Part shown: positions 35,554 to 45,334 of the stretch, piece after piece
How the letters are laid out: the number at the start of each line of letters is the position of its first letter
Numbering within the stretch: position 1 is the stretch's first letter
Source: Sympetrum striolatum
Lineage: Eukaryota > Arthropoda > Insecta > Odonata > Libellulidae
Assembly: GCA_947579665.1 (NCBI GenBank)
Contig: OX388346.1
Location: 94,180,615-94,244,614 of the forward strand
Direction: 5' to 3'
Length of the DNA stretch: 64,000 nucleotides
Program-made: the position numbers and the translations under genes
Notes under the pieces: model-generated
Database searches by the model: none
What the model was told of the DNA's origin: nothing
The model's input: only the letters and a program-made list of their open reading frames with translations

Positions 35554-36139
35554 GGCGCAGAGCGAGAAAGAATCGAAAAATGCTGGCCAAGAATAAGGAA
35601 ATATTTTTTGAGTGTGAACTTTGAAACTTCGCATTGCCATACCTCAATAAGTTCTTATATAATATTTCAGACAGCGTCTTATGTGAGCTCGTTTTCCTTA
35701 AATTGGAGGGTCTGAGAGAGGATAAGAGAAAGAAATATAACTTAAAAGTCATGTTGCATGAAGTGAGTATTTCACCAACAGAAGCTATTTCAGAGATCTG
35801 ATGGAAGTGATGCAATAATTCAAATAATCAACTGTGATCACTTAAAAAATCATAATTAAGCTTAAGGGTTGATTATTTAACACTGTATTGATTTTTCCCA
35901 ATGATTCTGCTCATTTGGGTTTGGTTTGAGGCTGAAGAATTTTGCAAAAATCTAAACCTGGCATTATTCGTGAATTTTGGTCAATTTTGACCACCTGTAG
36001 AATTTTAATTGGTAGAAATCAGCGTAAATAATTTGGTAGTAATAGACAGGATTTATTCGAGAGTTGCCAGTACTGAAGTCCGCACTCAAGAAAAAGATTT
36101 TTTGCCAGTTTTTTTTCGATTATAGCCCATTTTGCTGCG
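35554..36139. mobile_element. Nested element with ~80-bp inverted ends
   Basis: The left end (35554-35640) and right end (36062-36139) are inverted relative to each other and share AATCGAAAAA..TGGC..A, TTTTTGAGTGYGRACTT and a CGCAG terminus. A third copy of the same segment lies at 39770-39852 inside the Transib element. No convincing target duplication was seen. It sits wholly within the hAT element, so it inserted later or was captured by it. Confidence 0.55.
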
Positions 36140-36389
36140 TATTCAAGATATCTCTACATTGTCTTTATTGGTATGATATAATTGTAATAATGTACTCTCA
36201 GATATTCGAGTTATTCGACTTTTTTCTGCCGCATACGAACGAAATTTTACACGCCGCCGGTTACGCCGCGCCGCCGCCGACGATTAAGTCAGCAGTTCAC
36301 GCCGTTACGCCGCCGCCGCCGGCTTCATTTTCCCCCTACGCCGCCGCTGACAAAAACCATAACGGCGCCCATGTCTAGTGCAGATAACA

Positions 36390-38878
36390 TAAATAAATTA
36401 TTATTATTTCATTAGGTACGTCACCATTAATTCTGTGAAGAGGAGGATATTGTATACTAAGTTTATCAGTAACGGCTCTATTCTTACAATTAGTGGTATA
36501 TACTACGAGGACATATTATTTTAATCGCTTTGACTATAGGTCAGTAACCTTCCCAAGAGCCAGCGAGTTATAATCGGAAGGCGTTGCATTGAAATTGCGC
36601 TGCGCCAGTCTTCCTGAAACCATTTGGAACGCAAAATAAGGCGCGTGAAGAAATACCGAGAACCTTTTTACGACGGCCTTCTTCGGCCTCCAATTCGAAT
36701 ATTCGAAACAAATTTTCACCTCTCCCTTCTCGGACAGCACACGCGCTCAGAAGTTCTGCCTCCGAAGACCTTGAGGGTCTCCCACACCCATCCCGAATTG
36801 TGCACGGGGCAGATTTGGACCCAATCTGCGACGACGCTCCCCTACTCCACGTCCACTACTCGCGATGCCCTTCAGCCGCACGCCCTTTACCGTTTTACCG
36901 GTCACACACGGATCCCAAGAACTACAAAAAAAATTAATCGCTACGATGGTTAAAGGGAGTTGCTTTCTAGGGAACCGGATCATCTGTCTGGAGATGAAAT
37001 AGCTGCAGGGAGGGACTCCGTCCATGCCTCATCATCATGCACCGTCTGGGAGTCCGCCGGATAAAAGATATGCGCCAGTTTTGTTTCTTTTTGTTACTTC
37101 TTGAGGGAACCTCTCCTGATATCTTCGGACTATCTTCATTAGATAGCACAATCTGCCACGCCCGTACATCTTCTCTGAGGGTCTGGATTTCCGTTGACAA
37201 CATTGAAAGTTATAGAAAGCTAATACTGATAATTTTATATGATAATAGCTTTTATAGTTTGACAAACACTTGGTTAGAGCTTAAAATTATATTGTTAATG
37301 CGCATAAATAATGATTAACGATAAGTAGAGACAATGATTTACTAGAATAAGAGGTGAATCTTTGTGCATTTATCCTAAAGATAAGTTAGAATTATGTGTA
37401 GTGAAATAAACATAAAAATATGCTGCGATTAGAATAATGAATTCATAATCGAAGTAATAACGTCAACTAACAAATATTTTCCAATATTACCAGCTCATTA
37501 GAAATGTTTAGTTTATAACATAAGATTTAATAATCTGCAATATTAATTGTAGTCAGAACTGATCGCAGGAGGTAGAATCGTATTAATTGCATAATAATGT
37601 CTGTTTTCGTTAGCAATTGGTTGATTATTAATGACGAATACCTAAGCCAAAGTCATCATAATGATTCTAGCTGAATTGTTTTCAAGGTTAAAAAGCAAAC
37701 TATATTTTCCTTGAAACGTCCGAGTTGATGCATGATTACAGAACTTCCTTTCCGTCACGGGAATGTAATGTTATTTGCTTGAGTACCAAGGTGCGCATTT
37801 TTAGGAGGTGCTAGAGATTAATATTGAATTCTTGGCAAACTTTTGCTCTCAGTCTCATTAAATTCATTAAATAGAGTAATCAACAGAACGCCATAGAAAT
37901 GTTAGTAATGAAAAATCCTCAAGTATTATATCACCATCAAAGTAGTTTTCTGGAGGAAATGCGGTTCCAAAAGAGGCTCTTGAAGTGAATGAGAAAGGCT
38001 CTCATTTTGGAACAGACAAAATGTAACAGTAGAAAAGCGTACGTGCTTTTCGTCTCGTGCTGATATTTACGTAATCAATATTCGCGAAACAGAAATTATT
38101 CACACGAAAGAAATGGTGGAGGTGGTAATTGACCGTTTTAATGAGTTATGTTTGTAGGCTTCATTTTATTAATGCTCAACGGTATTCCTTCTCCCTCCTG
38201 TAATGAAAAAAGCATTATTTTGTGTAAATTAACTTATCGCAAGTTAACCTAAGGATGACTTTGAACCTAACATGTCGTGCTAGTGAACGTCTTCTGTTTT
38301 AATGCCTAACCGCTTTTTTAATAGATATCTGGAAAATTTGCACTATTTTTGTTAAAAGCGTATATTAATTATGGAAACTGATAAACATTCAATTTTTATA
38401 TGCAAAGTAATTGCAGAAGGGTTTTAAAAACAGAGTTCAATCAGTATAGAGTATTCGTATGAGAACTCTTATCATATGTTATGCTTTAAAGGAAAAAAGT
38501 GACCAACCTTCTAACGAAAAGAAGGTCCCATGGAGATCGTATCTCAGTTGACGAAATACGTATTGGGGAAACAAGTTTGCATAGCGCAGTCGCAAAGATC
38601 TTTATAAACCTCCACTGGTTATAATTACTAAAAAAATGGAATAGTTAATAGTCTCCAGATATTTTCAACAGTAGAGAGGATATTTCGCTAATAACTTGAA
38701 TATAGTAAAATTATATGAAAACTGAAAGGTTTCTGTCAGTACGCACTTTTGGTGACATTCAGAATAAATCGTTCCAAGGTCCTAAATCGTTTAATTGTTT
38801 CAAATCCCTGCGAGACACCACTGACAATTATCATTCCTTCTCATATTTACTAATATAAAAATTAAATGATGTTCGTGA
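36390..38878. other. Stretch with a GC-richer patch at 36.54-37.2 kb, no assigned gene
   Basis: Between about 36540 and 37200 the sequence is richer in G+C and open on both strands (109 codons plus strand at 36624-36953; 92 and 78 codons minus strand). None of the translations shows a domain I know. It could be an exon cluster or an old element, but I cannot choose. The remainder to 38878 is AT-rich and featureless. Confidence 0.3.
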
Positions 38879-39769
38879 CGTCGCACAGTGGGGCCAAATC
38901 CCAAAAAGGTGGTCATTATGAGGAAAAGAAAATGCTGGGATATGATTTCTTTTTACATGGTTGGCAAGTAAATTGTTTGAGCCGCCGAGAAATGCATTCG
39001 AAATGCAGGTAAGTATGCACATGTTTGTAAAAATCAATAACAAAGTGGAAGGTTTGCTGCTCGGATTCCTAACCATACTTTCGCTTCGAAATAGCCTCAT
39101 CTTCAAAATTCCTCTGTAGCTACCCCATTGGCGCAATTTAAAATTCATTAAATTGAATTGACTTAGCAATGTTAGTGGATTTTAAATGCTGTTTTACAAT
39201 ACCTCCGAAACAAAATTAACAACGTTATTAAAAAAATAACCACTAATTTGCACAAATTTCGTTCAAAAACAAAAATACAAACTTCATAAAGTTATAGTGT
39301 CCCGCCGAGTCCTGCGTTGATATACATATATTACTGTAGGCACATAAAATTGGCCACCCCGAGCCACCCCTCCGTGAGTAATTGATGAAATATGTGAGTA
39401 ACCTCAGTATCCGTAAAGTATCCGAAGCGCGCAGGCAGCAGGCATGGCACTTACTTATAAGGGGAACACCAGGTTTGTGGTTAAAGTATTCGAACAAAAC
39501 TTTCAGGGCACATTCTTTGCTTAAACATAGAGGACAGGGGTCTGACCGTTCAACTGAACGAGCCTTTGTCTATGAAAAATTAGCAACTGAAAATCGGAGT
39601 TAGGCAACCCCGCCACACGCGCGCATTACCATACCTATATCGAGATTTTCCAATTAGGAAATTATTTTCTTCCATATTTTACTGATAATTTATCTTTATG
39701 CAATCATCTTCTTACCTTACAAGAACTCTGTACCTTTTAGTTAGCATTTATTGTAATGCACATAACGCC

Positions 39770-39852
39770 GCGCAGTGGGCTAGAATTGAAAAATACTGGA
39801 CAAAAATAGAAAAGTTGTTTTTTTGAGTGCGGACTTCGAAACTTCGCTATTG
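39770..39852 (+). repeat. Third copy of the inverted-end module
   Basis: CGCAGTGGGCTAGAATTGAAA ... TTTTTTTGAGTGCGGACTTC matches both ends of the nested element in the hAT transposon (35554-35640 and the complement of 36062-36139). Only one orientation is present here. Confidence 0.6.
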
Positions 39853-39904
39853 AATTCAAGCAAATGGTATTTCATAGGACAACTAAATTAAGTTTAACAG
39901 AATA

Positions 39905-40511
39905 GCTTTTTTCCACTAGTGTTATGCCACTAAACTCGTGACCAAAGGGAGTCTGAGATGAATTGTTTGGCAAAACAGAAGACCTGCATCTCCTATGTTT
40001 TGTCGTTCTCCGAAGATCGAGTTCAAGAAGGAATCAAAACGGCATGCACAATTACAAGTTGAAAGCGTGCGCAACGAGGAGAGGCAACTTTCACCATTGG
40101 AGACTGAAGTTAATGATAATAAAATCAATGTTTCCTACAAGCTGTAACTTACTATAATTGACGGAAAGATGGAGAGATGCTCTCACGGACACAATGTCAA
40201 CACAACGGTGTTCAATCTGCAACGCTACACCCACGGAGGTCAATAACGATGATGACAAAATATCTTGTCCAATAAAGGATGATTTCCAATAAGTGAAGAT
40301 ATTACGCGAAGGTGCTCGAGGAAGAAGACTATAGAGGACTTGTTCGTGCGATTGATGTTCCGACCCTAATATTTCAAGTCAGGTTATAATGTGTTCCAGG
40401 CCATCAAAAGTTTTATCTTCCGAGGCCTTGCAAATATTGTTTGTACCCTACCCAGCAGAATCTGAATCGGAAGATGATTCTGTGGACGGATCAGAGTCAG
40501 ATAGTCAGTAG
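39905..40511 (+). pseudogene. Transib transposase pseudogene (RAG1-core-like), internally deleted
   Basis: Fragments occur in the right order across frameshifts: SVMPL; WQNRRPASPMFCRSPK (39968 on); EINVSYKL-type NKINVSYKL ending at a TAA (40145); LTIIDGK (40148-40168); after a shift, STQRCSICNATPTEVNN with a C-x2-C at 40209-40220; then RKKTIEDLFVRLM and, after another shift at about 40356, SDPNISSQ and an acidic C-terminus SESEDDSVDGSESDSQ ending in TAG (40509-40511). The CSICNATP segment corresponds to the zinc-binding C-x2-C of RAG1/Transib. Between about 40250 and 40300 the part that normally carries the last catalytic Glu is missing. I did not find the N-terminal part with the first Asp. 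Inactive. Confidence 0.8.
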
Positions 40512-40553
40512 TGTTTGCGTTTGTATGAGTGTGTTTGCGCGTGCCTTTTCATA

Positions 40554-40846
40554 TTCTACGTCAGGGTTTCCCAAACTATGTTCCGCGGAACACCGGTGTT
40601 CCGCTGAACCTGAATAGGTGTTCCGCGACAATTTGGAGTGTCAATGGAGAAGTTTTTATTACAATATTACCTATAGTTTTATATTTAAAAATAATTCCCA
40701 AATAAATAATTTGTTGCAATTAAATAATTTTTCAAATTATACAAGTAGAATTACCTAACCTAAAAATAAGCTAAGTGTTCCGTTAAACTTCCCAGGTTTG
40801 CGAAGTGTTCCATTACAGAAAAAAATTGGGAAACCCTGTTCTACGT
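40554..40846. mobile_element. 277-bp hAT MITE nested in Transib
   Basis: Termini are CAGGGTTTCCCAAA at 40562 and its complement TTGGGAAACCCTG ending at 40838, flanked by perfect 8-bp TTCTACGT copies (40554-40561, 40839-40846). Near the left end GTTCCGCGGAACACCGGTGT and further GTGTTCCGC copies form short palindromic and direct subterminal repeats, and the right end has GTGTTCC as well. Internal sequence is AT-rich and non-coding. It must have inserted after the Transib. Confidence 0.93.
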
Positions 40847-41501
40847 CAATAACCTGTGATATATTAATGTTTTATATAAATGTTTTTTTTTAACTTCTCA
40901 TATGTTCCTACCAAGATTGGAAACGATAATTATGTATATTTGTCTAGTGTTTGTGTGTTAATATGATTCTTTGGACGGGTGAGAGTCTGATTATAATAAT
41001 TGTTTATATTATACTGTATATATAAACAATTATTGCATAAAACATTATAAAAATTTACACACTTTGTGTGTATATTTTATAATGCATTTGCGTTACGATA
41101 TATGTAATAATATCTAAAAATAATTTGTTTGGAATGGTTTTCAAATAAAAATACGCATAAAATTGTAATTATGGATTTAAAAATCATATAAAATTATTAA
41201 TTTACATTATCGAAAAAAATTGAAACGTTTTCACGAAAGAATAGTTTACAAATATCAATTTCATATGCGTGATCGGCGATCACGAAACCAATACTTACGT
41301 TTTTTTATAGGCATAATATACAAATATTGTCGTTTTTGTCAAAAATGCGAATATTTTTGCGAAAAATTAATTTTGAAATAATTTCAATGTCATATTTGGA
41401 ATTAGTGACCTCAAAAACTATTATATACCGGATTTTAAACTGATTAGATGAGATTTACCTGTTATGACCATCTTTTAGGCATTTGGCCCCACTGTGCGTC
41501 G

Positions 41502-42170
41502 TCTAAAACTCGAAAATGGTTCGACCGATTTGAATAATATTTTTCGTTTTGTTCGCCTTGGTACGGAGGTGGTTTAAGGAAAAAGAAAATTAGGAAATAT
41601 CCAAAAGGAATAGCCGAAAAATCGAAAAAGCATTTCCATAAGAAATGCGCGTAAAGTTAATTTTTCTCGCTGCAGGCTTTATTTAATTTGAAAATTTAAA
41701 TTGGAAATAATAGTCGTACAAAGTCGAATCAAGCACCAAAAGAAGGGGAATAGAATAAAGATTCTTATTTTGGTCGTGAAATATCGTTTACGAATCGAAA
41801 TTTTGAGAATTTTGATAAAATGCGTGAATATTTTATCAAAATTTCGAGGTTGTGAACAACCCATCCCCTTTGACAATGAAGGCGATTGTTGATTCCAAGT
41901 TCATGTATTTATTTATCAAAATGCATTACGAATATAAGTCAAGTTAAAATTAATCCTGATAATAAGTGATACACTTTATGAAGAAAAAAAAATTGCATGA
42001 GATTTTAACATTTGCTGTTAGGAACAATTTCCTGTGAAGAATCGCACGGAAAAAAGTACGAACACTTTAATTTTAATTTTTTACAATTTTTTTTAACGCA
42101 GTAGTAACCAAGTTTTATTTACAGCAACGTAACTGTTTACTGAATTTTTAGCTAGATTTTTAAAACGGTT
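41502..42170. other. Non-coding stretch between Transib and Helitron
   Basis: No gene recognised. Overlapping 60-codon frames on both strands at 41680-41890 look like composition effects. Part of this may belong to the Helitron that follows, whose 5' end I could not fix. Confidence 0.4.
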
Positions 42171-42229
42171 TTACTCTCTCTCTACTCGAGGACTTAGTGT
42201 GAGGATTTCAATATTGTAAACTTCTGAAG

Positions 42230-42282
42230 GTAAGTTGGACATATTTGAGTGACTGTGAAAATAATTCCGTGTCGTTTTACAG
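42230..42282 (+). other. Putative 53-bp intron in the Helitron leader
   Basis: GAAG|GTAAGT at 42230 and TTTTACAG ending at 42282 form a consensus donor and acceptor upstream of the Rep start region. If real, the leader of the autonomous parent is spliced. It could equally be chance. Confidence 0.35.
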
Positions 42283-42293
42283 TGTTAATTACA

Positions 42294-42465
42294 ATACCAA
42301 GGAGAGGACGAGCTGACATAGGTCGTCATATATGTGGCGAGCTACTACATTAGCAAACCTAACTGATGACCAGCGAGCGACGGATAAAAATAATAGACGT
42401 ATTCGCATGTCCGAATTACGTTCGAGAGCAACTGAAAATGAACGACAAGTAAATAGATTCAGTCC
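42294..42465 (+). pseudogene. Helitron Rep/helicase N-terminal remnant
   Basis: The expected start codon is ATA (42294-42296) instead of ATG. PRRGRADIGRHI follows, then a frameshift near 42330 to WRATTLANLTDDQRATDKN and RMSELRSRATENERQVNRF. The basic start PRRGR and the charged repeats are the familiar N-terminal region of animal Helitron proteins. The HUH nuclease and the helicase are absent. Confidence 0.75.
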
Positions 42466-42549
42466 CTCTCGAACGTAATTCGGACATGCGAATGTGTTAC
42501 AATGAAATCAATTTTAGGCGGTATGAAGTTTACCGGGTCATCTAGTTCT

Positions 42550-42812
42550 CAGTATTTTTAAGAGTTACATCTGTATAACATTACTTTAAACACACGGTCT
42601 CCACTGCTTTGACTTCTTCTAAATTTAGATTAGAACCCCGTTTGGAACAAGCAATACGTATTGTATTGGAGATGCGTGAAGTATGTAAACATCATATTTA
42701 ATTTTATCTGAAACAAAGCCAATTCAATGAATCAAATACTTCCGTAAACCAAAATTATAAAAATAATAGATCTAAGATTTTAATTTATACAAAACCACAA
42801 AAAACACACACA
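42550..42812. other. Non-coding stretch
   Basis: Nothing recognised between the Helitron end and the hairpin at 42813. Confidence 0.5.
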
Positions 42813-42893
42813 TGATTATGGTTTCGATACGTAGCATCATCTGGCCAAAGTATTATCGAAACCATTGAAGATGATGCTATGTATCGGAATCAT
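42813..42893. repeat. 81-bp hairpin, ~26-bp arms
   Basis: TTATGGTTTCGATACGTAGC followed by ATCATC pairs with GATGATGCTATGTATCGGAA TCATA, with about three mismatches around a loop of about 26 nt. It has no TA or other obvious target duplication. It could be a miniature fold-back element. Confidence 0.6.
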
Positions 42894-42894
42894 A

Positions 42895-45185
42895 TTTTAA
42901 CTTCTCCGAGCATACTTTATTATATTTGCATATTGATATGATTGCCTCAGTTGGTTGCACTGGGTGTCATTCCCTTAGACATTCATTTACGCAGGAACAG
43001 AGCAAACTTGATTGGTCTGATACGTCGTCCAATGCTAAGAAGAGAACCCGCCTTAATTGAATTTATCGCTCTGGCATTCGGAATGGGCATTGCTTGGCAC
43101 TCTCACATGTTCTGCAAGATTGGCTCTACTGCTACTCTGTGTGCTGCCTTTAATGCAGGCAGTCCTTTTCCCGTGCCTCATGTTGGCATAGTTTGAATTT
43201 ATAACTCAATGCATCCCACTTTAGAGAGGGATATTAATGAACGCTTTTGGATTTAGATTGCACTTGTCTTTGGATTACTGCTGTATTGGAAATGGTCGAC
43301 TCACTGTTCAGTGATTACTCGGTCGGTGAATTGGTGATTAGCCCTTATTTTCCTATTCGTAATTTCTGAATCACATTTATTCCAATATATATTTTAAAGA
43401 AAATTAATGCATGACAATTAGTTGATTAATTTTGAGCTACTTTACTCTATTTGCCCCTAAAATTATCAAGAATCCTGTGTGATTAATGAAGTCTTAGGAA
43501 AATTCATCACTGATCCATCTTATCAATAAATAATAATCGAGTACACCCTGACTATTCGTTTCATCGAAAATATTTGCATTACATAAAAACTATGTTTGCA
43601 AAGTAGCAATTTCTATTAAGAAACTCCAAAAATTAAATATCCACTCATCTCGACGAATTTACGATTACTTCGTAAAATGTATTTGTTTTTCAAATTCTTT
43701 CTCTTTCAAAAGCGATTAAGTTAAACCAGAAAGATAATTTTAATATCTATTTATTTATTTATTCGTAATTCGTCGCAATTTAGTCAGTGTATCAGTTGGC
43801 AATGGTGTAGTATGTTAGCGTAATAAAATATCTTAAGCGATAAAATACCTCTTTCAAAATTCTGAATCGCAAATGAATTTAGTCACTTTGTAAGACGCAG
43901 CTTAGTGGCGATTTTATCTACTTATGATTTATGCTTCAAGAATGAAGCATCTCTCTGCAAATAGCCCATCATGTTTTGGCTATAGATTACTCGTAAAATA
44001 AGTCGTTGTTGTAAGATATATTTCCAAGGTTTGATTACAGCACAAGAGATATTATTACCTAGTAAAACGTATACAATAGCAATAGCACTTTCAAACCAGT
44101 TAGTCATGCCAGTAAAATGTCCATAAAATAATGTTTTTATGGGTTTTATCTCAGGAGTAATACCGAAGTTTCATTGCAAACTACTATTTGGATAAAATAA
44201 CATTTAATTCGATAAAGCACAAAGTCAATTGATTAAGAGTCCTGTTTAGCTGTGATTTTTGTCACATGGGCTTATAATATAAATCATATTAAGCTATGTT
44301 AGAGGTATATTAATAATTATTTTTATCAAGACATTCTTACAGGATGAATACATACATATTTTGAAACGCGTTAATCATTTTCCGTGCATTTTACTTTCCT
44401 AATTTTTAGCTAAAATTTCCAAATCAATCGGAAGAAACAAAGAAAGAAAATTGAATTTTATTTCCAACTATTCTTCATTTTTATGTTGCTATAATTCAAA
44501 GCTTAACTCTTGAAGAATATTAATGAAGTGAGCAAAACTGAAATCGGAAGACGTGAAACTCAAAATAGGAATGTTTATGAATATATGATTATGAAGGGTA
44601 TGGGTGTTTGTATTCAGCGCGTGAATGGTTTTGCATGTAAAATATACAAAAAAGGATACAATGGAGGACTCCTGTTTTCGTTAAAGAAACTCAATTAATC
44701 GTCAATGCAAAAGAAAAACAATATTCAAGGGAATATGATATTAGAATGAGGAACGCCATGACATAAAGCTGCATTGAGGTTAATGGTTTTCAATATATTC
44801 AAGAAGGTATTTGCATTTAATGTGGGCTGGAATTTGGAAGATTTATGACCTTATTCTGTTTCAAACCCGAAGTTAATCTATGCGCAGTTGCAACATGCTA
44901 TAATCTTGAGTGTCTAAAAAAATTGGTAAATTTAACCTTTTAAGGGAAGAAGAAAACTGTTTCAAAGAAATGAAAAAGATCAATGTGCGATTAAGGAGGT
45001 GCATCAATTTGAAGGAGGCCGAAGGTCGAGAAATGAGATTGTTTTACTTCGCCTAAAATAGATAAACCAATGGTAATCAGATCTTCTTAGCTATAGCAAA
45101 TAGTACTCTTCTATCATTCTATACGTACATTCTATCATTCCGGAACGCTTATGTCGAACCTGGAGTCTCCTCTAGCATTTACGAG
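42895..45185. other. Gene-poor stretch with one unassigned frame
   Basis: A GC-richer 84-codon plus-strand frame lies at 42942-43196 (MPQLVALGVIPLDIHLRRNR ... VPHVGIV), immediately after the hairpin. The opposite strand is also open, and neither translation matches a family I know. No other feature was found. Confidence 0.35.
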
Positions 45186-45241
45186 ATTCACTCGGTTGAT
45201 AATTCTTTCGCTATAGCGGAAGAAATATCAACCGGGTGAAT
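45186..45241. repeat. 56-bp hairpin with TATA loop
   Basis: 26-nt arms (45186-45211, 45216-45241) pair with three differences, two of them G-T wobbles, around a 4-nt TATA loop. Outer ends are ATTCACTCGG and CCGGGTGAAT. Confidence 0.7.
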
Positions 45242-45259
45242 TAAATTCAAATTATTATT

Positions 45260-45330
45260 ATTAAAAATCTTAATTAACAATTAGGAAATTATATATAATT
45301 TTCCCTTATTGTTAATTTAGATTTTTAACA
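45260..45330. repeat. AT-rich hairpin, ~34-bp arms
   Basis: TTAAAAATCTTAATTAACAA at 45261 pairs with TTGTTAATTTAGATTTTTAA ending near 45328, and the stem continues through AGGAAA/TTTCCCTT to a TATATA centre. It lies only 18 bp from the preceding hairpin. Confidence 0.65.
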
Positions 45331-45334
45331 TACT

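Larger units (their letters stand above)
34110..36385. mobile_element. hAT-type transposon with GC-rich ends and 8-bp target duplication
   Basis: Termini are TAGAGATGGGCGCC at 34118 and its complement GGCGCCCATGTCTA ending at 36377 (13 of 14 matching). The flanks are perfect GTGCAGAT copies at 34110-34117 and 36378-36385. TAGAGATGGGC termini plus 8-bp duplications are the hallmark of hAT elements. The outer ~120 bp on both sides are crowded with GCCGCC/CGGCGG and stand out in this AT-rich region. The 2,260-bp interior shows no hAT transposase: no dimerisation domain and no long frame. It is therefore probably non-autonomous. It contains a nested short insertion (34888-34980) and an internal inverted module (35554/36062). 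Confidence 0.92.
38879..41501 (+). mobile_element. Transib DNA transposon (RAG1-related) with CGTCG target duplication
   Basis: The left terminus CACAGTGGGGCCAAATCCC starts at 38884. The right terminus, ending at 41496, reads CACAGTGGGGCCAAATGCC on the opposite strand, and similarity continues through AAAAGRTGGTCAT for about 38 bp. Flanks are CGTCG at 38879-38883 and 41497-41501: a 5-bp, GC-rich duplication, as is typical of Transib. The first seven bases equal the vertebrate RAG recombination-signal heptamer. The 2,613-bp element carries a decayed transposase (39905-40511), a nested hAT MITE (40562-40838) and a copy of the 35.5-kb module (39770-39852). Confidence 0.95.
42178..42545 (+). mobile_element. 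Helitron deletion derivative (3' terminus CTAG)
   Basis: It ends GTTTACCGGGTCATCTAG followed by T at 42546, as Helitrons do (CTRR then T). The same terminus (ACCGGATCATCTAG, T) closes the Helitron at 50.2-51.7 kb. It contains only the first part of the Rep/helicase frame and then jumps to the 3' end. A perfect 28-bp inverted repeat (42401-42428 and 42466-42493) takes the place of the usual short terminal hairpin. The 5' terminus is uncertain, with a TCTCTCTACT near 42178 as a candidate. Confidence 0.8.

Noticed and set aside
36970..36990. ACCGGATCATCT, matching the Helitron 3' end
   Set aside because: It continues GTCT instead of CTAG-T, and neither a hairpin nor Helitron coding sequence lies upstream. 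A 12-base match to the end is likely chance or an old relic.
42942..43196. 84-codon frame after the hairpin
   Set aside because: The opposite strand is open as well, and no family is recognised on either strand.
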